Shown piece after piece: positions 58,720 through 64,000 of a DNA stretch of 64,000 nucleotides (within the stretch, counting starts at the first letter, position 1; each line of letters starts with the position of its first letter). Made by a program: the position numbers and the translations under genes. This DNA comes from Pseudomonas fluorescens (lineage in GTDB: Bacteria; Pseudomonadota; Gammaproteobacteria; Pseudomonadales; Pseudomonadaceae), in the NCBI RefSeq assembly GCF_902497855.1, contig NZ_CABVHU010000002.1:496001-560000 (forward strand), in the 5' to 3' direction. The notes below the pieces were generated by a model. The model made no database searches, was not told where the DNA came from, and saw only the letters and a list, made by a program, of their open reading frames with translations.

Positions 58720-58804
58720 TGTAGGAGCTGGCTTGCCAGCGAAGGCGGCCTTAAGCCGTATAGCACCCATGAAGACGCCTTCGCCGGCAAGCCGGCTCCT
58801 ACAG
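58720..58804. repeat. Hybrid REP doublet (REPIN) with mismatched arms
   Basis: The left arm is of the GTAGGAGCTGGCTTGCCAGC type while the right arm is of the GCCGGCAAGCCGGCTCCTAC type, so the two halves derive from different classes. It lies in the 3' region between phuW and the prrF terminator. Confidence 0.9.
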
Positions 58805-58837
58805 TAGGTCGGCCGGGGGCATACAAACCTTTCGCCC

Positions 58838-58864
58838 AAAAAAAGACCCGGCAAGAGCCGGGTC
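58838..58864 (-). terminator. Terminator of prrF
   Basis: On the minus strand GACCCGGC-TCTT-GCCGGGTC followed by seven T residues. Confidence 0.92.
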
Positions 58865-58949
58865 AAATAACCGTGATTAGCCTGATGAGGAGATATCTGA
58901 GAGTCCGAACCAAGGGCTTTTCAAATATCGACCAGTCTCGCGACCAGTT
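58838..58949 (-). ncRNA. prrF: PrrF iron-responsive small RNA
   Basis: About 112 nt. The minus strand starts AACTGGTCGCGAGAC and contains ATCTCCTCATCAGGCTAATC, the conserved PrrF core that pairs with mRNAs of iron-containing proteins such as SodB. It ends in a strong terminator. The position next to phuW matches the prrF locus of P. aeruginosa, but only one copy is present here instead of the tandem prrF1-prrF2. Confidence 0.93.
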
Positions 58950-58984
58950 GTGATAATCATAGCGATTCTCATTACCATGTCAAC
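58950..58984 (-). promoter_or_regulatory. Fur-controlled promoter of prrF
   Basis: On the minus strand TTGACA (58984-58979), 17 nt, TATGAT (58961-58956), start near 58949. A Fur-box-like stretch (AATGAGAATCGCTATGATTA, part of 58953-58976) fills the spacer and -10, so Fur-Fe would block it directly. Confidence 0.88.
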
Positions 58985-59058
58985 AGCTGATTTTTCATTT
59001 ACTTGAAATCGACTATCGGCGCATTGGAAAGCCTCTTATTCATGGGGCCGGGATACTT

Positions 59059-59331
59059 TCAGTTTTTGTGGCGCGATGAAATCGCTTCCAGCTGTCTGTT
59101 CAGGGCTTCCTTGCGCTCGGCGGGAATGTCGTTCCAGTGCACGTCCATCAAGGCGCCTTCAATCGCATACAACAACACCTTGGACGCCCGGAACCCGCGG
59201 GTGCGCACGGCCCGGTAAGCGTCCACCGCTCCCAGGCGACGCAAGTCCGAGGCGCTGTGGATGCCCACGGCATGCAGCCACTGCGCCGACGTCTTGCCAA
59301 GATTCTTCAGGTGCTGCAGTTCATCATTCAT
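59059..59331 (-). CDS. TfoX/Sxy C-terminal domain protein
   Basis: 90 residues matching only the C-terminal helical domain of TfoX (LKNLGKTSAQWLHAVGIHSASDLRRLG), without the N-terminal domain. The ATG at 59331 is used; a TTG at 59334 is one codon upstream. The domain is a helix-hairpin-helix fold; function of stand-alone versions is unknown. It lies upstream of prrF on the same strand. Confidence 0.85.
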   Translation of the reverse strand: MNDELQHLKNLGKTSAQWLHAVGIHSASDLRRLGAVDAYRAVRTRGFRASKVLLYAIEGALMDVHWNDIPAERKEALNRQLEAISSRHKN

Positions 59332-59502
59332 CAAGCCTCCTTGCGACGGCCGAACGGTGCGTGGGCGAGCTTCTCAGGAGTGTAGCCATCAGTAGGAAAA
59401 GCGTGATTGTTTGCTCGGTTTCGGTGCAAATGCTTCTAAGACAGGTGCGCTTGGCGCTGAAGGAAGGTTTACGAAACAGTAGAGCAGGGCAACGCAAAAC
59501 CT

Positions 59503-59593
59503 TGTGGGAGCGAGCCTGCTCGCGAAGAGGCCATTACATTCAACATCATTGTTGACTGTTGCACCGCTTTCGCGAGCAGGCTCGCTCCCACAG
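59503..59593. repeat. REP doublet (REPIN), GTGGGAGCGAGC type
   Basis: TTGTGGGAGCGAGCCTGCTC with complementary right arm GAGCAGGCTCGCTCCCACAG, between the TfoX-like and pentapeptide genes. Confidence 0.92.
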
Positions 59594-59627
59594 TGGATTG
59601 CATTGTATCGGGGAGGTGATGCGGGCG

Positions 59628-59972
59628 TTAGCGAGTGCGGTAACGCAGGCGCGTCCCGAAATTCATCGACATCAGAATTTCATCCGCACTCAGCTCTGGC
59701 GGAAAGTAGGCGCCGGAGATCTGCGCATGGGCGAGGCTTGCGCCTACCAGGATCGAATGGCTGAAGTCGATGCCGCGCAAGTCGGCGGAGCGGAAATAGG
59801 CGTTGGTAAAGTCGATGCCGTCGGCATTCAGCTCACGCAGGTCAAGCCCCCGGAAATCGCCACCGACCATGTCGATGGTTCCTTCCAGGGGGCGTTCTCT
59901 ATTGAAACCTGTGATGTCGTCTTTGTGCAGCAAGGCATAAAGCGGTGTGTCGAGAAGTCTGGGCTGGCTCAT
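59628..59972 (-). CDS. Pentapeptide-repeat protein
   Basis: 114 residues. A(D/N)LXX-type repeats are seen in DFRGLDLRELNADGIDFTNA and YFRSADLRGIDFSHSILVGA (about residues 38-78), predicting a short right-handed beta-helix of roughly two coils. No signal peptide. Too short for a Qnr-like gyrase mimic; function unknown. Confidence 0.8.
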   Translation of the reverse strand: MSQPRLLDTPLYALLHKDDITGFNRERPLEGTIDMVGGDFRGLDLRELNADGIDFTNAYFRSADLRGIDFSHSILVGASLAHAQISGAYFPPELSADEILMSMNFGTRLRYRTR

Positions 59973-60062
59973 GTCACATCACCTCTTGGTTTTATGAGGC
60001 CAGTGTAGTGCCACTATTCGACAACCGTGAAGCCGGTGAGGGCTTCACGGTTGAAACGCAAT

Positions 60063-61625
60063 TTACAGGCCCGGCAGGCGTTGGCGGATTTGCGCGACAA
60101 CGGTGTCAAGGGTGCCGCTTTCGTTGGTTTGCACGCGCTTGCTGCAGAGAATCTCTGCTGGCGTCAATGGCTCGCGACTGGCTTGCTGCGCTTCGATAAC
60201 GGCCAGGTTGGCGTCGGACGGGTCCTTCTTGTCTGCCTGGCGCAATGCCAGCCAGCTCTCGATCACCGCTTGCGGTGCATTGCAATCCAGGATCAGGAAG
60301 GGCGCACCGGTGCCCTCGGCGATTTTCGCTGCGCCGTCGCGCTGTTCGCGCTTGAGGTAAGTGGCATCGACCACCACCGGGAAGCCGGCATGCAGGATCA
60401 CCGCGGCAATTTCATGCAGGCGGTTGTAGGTCGCGACGCTGGCGTCGGCACTATAGATGCCGGCCTGCGGGTCGTTGGCGACGGTTTGTTCGCCGAACAG
60501 GCGTTTGCGTTCTACGTCCGAGCGCAAGCGAATGGCGCCCAGGGCTTCGACCAGACGCATGGCTACCTGGCTCTTGCCGACCGCGGACACTCCATGGGTA
60601 ATCGCCATGAAGCGCGAAGGGATGGTGCTGTAGCTTTCCGCCAGGTTCGCGTAGTTGCGGTATTGGCGCAGGGTAGTGGCGCGATGCACCGGGTCGGCGT
60701 CGGCCGGCATGCTGAACAGGCTGACCTTGGCGCGTACCAGTGCGCGATAGGCTTTATAGAAGTTCAGCAGCTCCAGGCCCTGGTAATCACCGGTCAGCTC
60801 CAGGTATTGGCTGACGAAACGACGCGCCAGGCTCTTCAGGCCGCGGTCTTCGAGGTCCATTGCCAGGAAACCGGTGTCGGCATAGACGTCGGTGAAACGG
60901 AACGGTTCGTTGAACTCGATGCAGTCGAAGATCACGACCTTGCCGTCGATTTCCGTGGCGTTGCCCAGATGGATGTCACCGTGGCATTCGCGGATGAAAC
61001 CGTCCGCCTTGCGCTGGGCGAACAGGGGCTTGAGGCGTTCGAAGCTGCTTTCGGCCCAGGCGTGCAGGGCATCGAGTTGCAGCAGGTCAGCCTTGTCGCT
61101 GAGGAATGGACGGATCTGGTCGAAGTTCTGGCGCACCGGTGCCATGACGCTGTCCGGGGTGCCTGCTTCATGTTCGGCAGGCACTTTCGGCGCGCTGAGG
61201 TGGAATTGCGCGATCTGTGCGGCCATCTCGTCGATGTGCTGGGTGGTCAACTCGCCATTGGCCTGCAGCGTGCTGAGCAAACCGGATTGCGGGAACTGGC
61301 GCATTTTCAGCGCATATTCAATGACCGGGCCGTCGCAGCCCAGTTGTGGCGCTTCCGGGCTTCCGGTAATCGGTAACACTTCGAGATACAAATCATGGGT
61401 CAGGCGCTGGTTGAGACGCAGCTCCTCGCCGCAGAAATGCTCACGCGCGTCGAGACTGGTGAAGTCGAGGAAGCCGAAGTTCATCGGTTTCTTCACTTTA
61501 TAAGCAAAGGGGCCTGTGAGAATAACCCAGGAGATATGCGTTTCGATGACCTGGAACCCATCCACGGGATGCGGGTAGAGGGCGGGGTTTTGCAGGGCAG
61601 CGATCAGGGACTGGCTCACAGGCAT
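60063..61625 (-). CDS. Two-domain protein: aminoglycoside phosphotransferase-like plus P-loop kinase
   Basis: 520 residues. The first 320 form an APH-like kinase fold with the catalytic loop CHGDIHLGN and metal motif IFDCIEFNE. The rest is an AAA_33/zeta-like P-loop domain with Walker A THGVSAVGKSQVA (near residue 343) and VVDATYLKREQRD. It lies head-to-head with mrcB, an arrangement conserved in Pseudomonas. Substrates of both domains are unknown. Confidence 0.88.
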   Translation of the reverse strand: MPVSQSLIAALQNPALYPHPVDGFQVIETHISWVILTGPFAYKVKKPMNFGFLDFTSLDAREHFCGEELRLNQRLTHDLYLEVLPITGSPEAPQLGCDGPVIEYALKMRQFPQSGLLSTLQANGELTTQHIDEMAAQIAQFHLSAPKVPAEHEAGTPDSVMAPVRQNFDQIRPFLSDKADLLQLDALHAWAESSFERLKPLFAQRKADGFIRECHGDIHLGNATEIDGKVVIFDCIEFNEPFRFTDVYADTGFLAMDLEDRGLKSLARRFVSQYLELTGDYQGLELLNFYKAYRALVRAKVSLFSMPADADPVHRATTLRQYRNYANLAESYSTIPSRFMAITHGVSAVGKSQVAMRLVEALGAIRLRSDVERKRLFGEQTVANDPQAGIYSADASVATYNRLHEIAAVILHAGFPVVVDATYLKREQRDGAAKIAEGTGAPFLILDCNAPQAVIESWLALRQADKKDPSDANLAVIEAQQASREPLTPAEILCSKRVQTNESGTLDTVVAQIRQRLPGL

Positions 61626-61723
61626 TCCTTCAAAGTCTGGGAAAATTCACGGCCGCCATTATGGCCGCAAGTCCGCCGGACGCAAACCTCGGAGGGCCTT
61701 CTGTCGAGTATCGATAAAGTGCG

Positions 61724-61737
61724 TATAATCCGCCGCC
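61724..61737 (+). promoter_or_regulatory. TATAAT -10 element immediately before mrcB
   Basis: A perfect TATAAT at 61724-61729 lies 8 nt before the mrcB ATG, so a transcript from it would begin at about 61736 with almost no leader. No Shine-Dalgarno sequence is visible. The -35 is poor (CTGTCG at 17 nt spacing). Confidence 0.5.
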
Positions 61738-64000
61738 ATGACTCGTACTCGATCCCCCCGCACCCCCAAAAAACCACCTTCCAGAGGCCTGAGCCCCTGG
61801 CTGGGCTGGGCCCTTAAACTCAGTCTGGTCGGCCTCGTGGTGCTCGCCGGATTCGCGGTTTACCTCGACGCCGTGGTCCAGGAGAAGTTTTCCGGCAAGC
61901 GCTGGACCATCCCGGCCAAGGTGTACGCGCGCCCGCTCGAGCTGTTCGTCGGACAAAAGCTCAGCAAGGCTGACTTTCTGACCGAGCTCGATGCCCTGGG
62001 CTATCGTCGCGAAGCCGTGAGCAACGGCCCCGGCGCGGCAGCGGTCAACGGCAACACCGTCGACTTGAATACCCGTGGCTTCCAGTTCTATGAAGGAATG
62101 GAAAGCGCCCAGCCCGTGCGTGTGCGTTTCTCCGGCGACTATGTGGCTGAGCTCTCGGGGGCCAAGGGCACGAAAGTTTCCGTGGTGCGGCTGGAGCCGC
62201 TGCTGATCGGCGGGATTTACCCGAAGAATCTCGAAGACCGCATTCTGATCAAGATCGATCAGGTGCCGCCGTATCTGCTGGAAACCCTGGTGGCCGTGGA
62301 AGACCGGGATTTTTATAGCCATTGGGGCGTGTCGCCCAAGTCGATTGCCCGGGCCGTCTGGGTCAACACCTCTGGCGGCAAAATGACCCAGGGCGGGAGT
62401 ACCCTGACGCAACAGCTGGTGAAGAATTTCTACCTGACCAGCGAACGCAGCCTGACCCGCAAGCTCACCGAAGCCATGATGGCGATGTTGCTGGAGCTGC
62501 ATTACGACAAACGGGAAATTCTTGAGGCTTACCTCAATGAAGTGTTCGTCGGTCAGGATGGCCAGCGCGCAGTGCACGGTTTCGGTCTGGCCAGCCAGTT
62601 CTTCTTCGGGCAGCCGTTGTCCGAACTGAAACTGCATCAAGTCGCAATGCTGGTGGCCATGGTCAAGGGGCCGTCTTATTACAACCCGCGCCGCAACCCG
62701 GAGCGGGCGCTGGAACGACGCAACCTGGTGCTCGATGTCCTTGAGCAACAGGGTGTCGCCAGCGCCGAGCAAGTCGCGGCAGCGAAAAAAATGCCCCTAG
62801 GCGTGACGACTCGCGGCAAGTTGGCCGACAGCTCGTTCCCCGGTTTCCTCGACCTGGTCAAGCGTCAGCTGCGCCAGGACTATCGCGACGAAGACTTGAC
62901 CGAAGAAGGCCTGCGGATTTTCACCAGTTTCGATCCGATCCTGCAGATGAAAGCCGAGGCCTCGGTCAATGACACCTTCAAGCGCCTGTCCGGGCGCAAG
63001 GGCTCGGATGAAGTCGAAGCGGCCATGGTCGTGACCAACCCGGAAACCGGTGAGGTCCAGGCCATGATCGGCAGTCGTCAGGCGGGTTTTGCCGGTTTCA
63101 ACCGGGCGCTGGATGCCGTGCGACCGATCGGTTCGTTGATCAAGCCGGCGGTTTACCTGACAGCCCTCGAGAAACCGAGCCAGTACACCTTGACCAGTTG
63201 GTTGTCGGACGATTCGTTCTCGGTCAAAGGTGCGGATGGTCAGGTCTGGAAACCGCAGAACTATGATCGCCGTTCCCATGGCACCGTTTTCCTTTATCAA
63301 GGCCTGGCGCACTCCTACAACCTGTCGACCGCACGTCTCGGTCTGGCGGTGGGCGTACCCAATGTACTCAAGACGCTGGCACGCCTGGGTGTGAGTCGCG
63401 AGTTCCCGGCGTTCCCCTCGATGTTGCTGGGCGCCGGTGGCCTGACGCCAATCGAAGTGGCGACCATGTACCAGACCCTGGCCAACGGCGGCTTCAATAC
63501 GCCGATGCGCGGGATTCGCAGCGTGCTGACGGCCGAAGGCGAGCCGCTCAAGCGTTACCCGTTCCAGATTCAGCAGAGCTTCGATCCGGCGTCCATTTAT
63601 CTGGTCCAGAATGCAATGCAGCGGGTCATGCGTGAAGGCACCGGCAGTTCGGTCTATAACGTGTTGCCCAAGACCCTGACGCTGGCCGGCAAGACCGGTA
63701 CCAGTAACGATTCGCGAGACAGCTGGTTCGCCGGTTTCAGTCAGGACTTGCTGGCCGTGGTCTGGTTGGGGCGTGATGACAACGGCAAGACGCCCTTCAC
63801 CGGTGCCACCGGTGCGTTGCAGGTCTGGACCAGTTTCATGCGCAAGGCCGATCCGCTGCCGCTGGACATGCCGCAGCCGGACAACATCGTACAGGCGTGG
63901 GTCGATTCGCGTACGGGACAAGGTTCTGATGCGAACTGCCCAGGCGCGGTGCAGATGCCGTATATTCGCGGCAGTGAGCCACCTCCCGGTGCACCCTGCG
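61738..64000 (+). CDS. mrcB: Penicillin-binding protein 1B (partial at window end)
   Basis: 754 codons are visible and the frame is still open at 64000. A short basic cytoplasmic end (MTRTRSPRTPKKPPSRG) and one transmembrane helix precede the UB2H region and glycosyltransferase-51 domain (catalytic Glu in VAVEDRDFY near 187; GGSTLTQQLVKN). The transpeptidase domain has SxxK (GSLIKP, Ser near 466), SxN (SYN near 526) and KTGT (near 652). It polymerises and cross-links peptidoglycan. The start matches the family N-terminus. Confidence 0.96.
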   Translation, partial: MTRTRSPRTPKKPPSRGLSPWLGWALKLSLVGLVVLAGFAVYLDAVVQEKFSGKRWTIPAKVYARPLELFVGQKLSKADFLTELDALGYRREAVSNGPGAAAVNGNTVDLNTRGFQFYEGMESAQPVRVRFSGDYVAELSGAKGTKVSVVRLEPLLIGGIYPKNLEDRILIKIDQVPPYLLETLVAVEDRDFYSHWGVSPKSIARAVWVNTSGGKMTQGGSTLTQQLVKNFYLTSERSLTRKLTEAMMAMLLELHYDKREILEAYLNEVFVGQDGQRAVHGFGLASQFFFGQPLSELKLHQVAMLVAMVKGPSYYNPRRNPERALERRNLVLDVLEQQGVASAEQVAAAKKMPLGVTTRGKLADSSFPGFLDLVKRQLRQDYRDEDLTEEGLRIFTSFDPILQMKAEASVNDTFKRLSGRKGSDEVEAAMVVTNPETGEVQAMIGSRQAGFAGFNRALDAVRPIGSLIKPAVYLTALEKPSQYTLTSWLSDDSFSVKGADGQVWKPQNYDRRSHGTVFLYQGLAHSYNLSTARLGLAVGVPNVLKTLARLGVSREFPAFPSMLLGAGGLTPIEVATMYQTLANGGFNTPMRGIRSVLTAEGEPLKRYPFQIQQSFDPASIYLVQNAMQRVMREGTGSSVYNVLPKTLTLAGKTGTSNDSRDSWFAGFSQDLLAVVWLGRDDNGKTPFTGATGALQVWTSFMRKADPLPLDMPQPDNIVQAWVDSRTGQGSDANCPGAVQMPYIRGSEPPPGAPC

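Overview
The window is chromosomal DNA of a Pseudomonas, most likely of the fluorescens group. The evidence is the gene order (pil minor pilins, pilSR, bamD-rluD-pgeF-clpB, ndh, yacG-coaE-pilDCB/pilA, acs-pgi-panCB-folK-pcnB-crcZ-cbrBA, gluQ-dksA, phuTUVW-prrF, mrcB), the high GC content and the many intergenic REP doublets of the GTGGGAGCGAGC and GTAGGAGC types. I see no phage, insertion sequence, CRISPR array or defence island. This is mostly core genome with a few accessory or rearranged spots.

Layout. 1-5238: minor-pilin/tip-adhesin operon, from the last codons of a FimT/FimU-type protein through pilV, pilW, pilX, pilY1 and pilE, with ATGA overlaps at the first junctions. 5294-9678: thiO, then pilR, pilS and a small zinc-ribbon protein on the minus strand. 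9862-15436: bamD diverging from rluD-pgeF, then clpB behind a sigma-32-type promoter. 15737-16152: tRNA Asn-Pro-Lys, a terminator, and a second identical tRNA-Pro. 16272-19009: ndh, DUF3094, MOSC and DUF1780 genes. 19134-23130: a benzoate-uptake module (benK, benE, OprD-family porin) behind a BenR/XylS-like tandem operator, without catabolic genes. 23139-25480: a DUF2790 protein, a LysR regulator, a CbiM-like membrane protein and a small acidic protein. 25490-30740: yacG-coaE-pilD-pilC-pilB opposite pilA, which has a sigma-54 promoter.

30978-37097: a BON-domain protein with its own sigma-54-like promoter, a DUF748 giant with DUF2845, an rRNA methyltransferase-like protein and an MpaB-family oxygenase. 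37250-45416: acs, pgi, panC, panB, folK and pcnB. 45651-50792: the small RNA crcZ, cbrB, cbrA and a 58-residue membrane protein overlapping cbrA, which together form the carbon catabolite repression control locus. 50870-54932: gluQ, dksA, an aminotransferase, sfsA and a Rieske protein. 55100-58949: heme ABC importer phuTUV, lipoprotein phuW and the Fur-regulated small RNA prrF. 59059-64000: a TfoX C-domain protein, a pentapeptide-repeat protein, an APH/P-loop fusion protein and mrcB, which runs off the end.

How the parts work together. PilS/PilR with sigma-54 drive pilA, whose product is processed by PilD and assembled by PilB/PilC; the minor pilins and PilY1 prime and cap the pilus. CbrA/CbrB with sigma-54 drive CrcZ, an A-rich decoy RNA for Hfq/Crc. 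Fur would control both the heme importer and prrF. The best second-look items are the sigma-54 promoter and inverted repeat before the BON gene, the BenR-like operator of the detached uptake module, the tRNA-Pro directly behind a terminator, the absence of panD, the near-leaderless mrcB, and the REPIN population with one hybrid and one tandem element. Most of the window is well-known biology; I did not find a convincing wholly new system.
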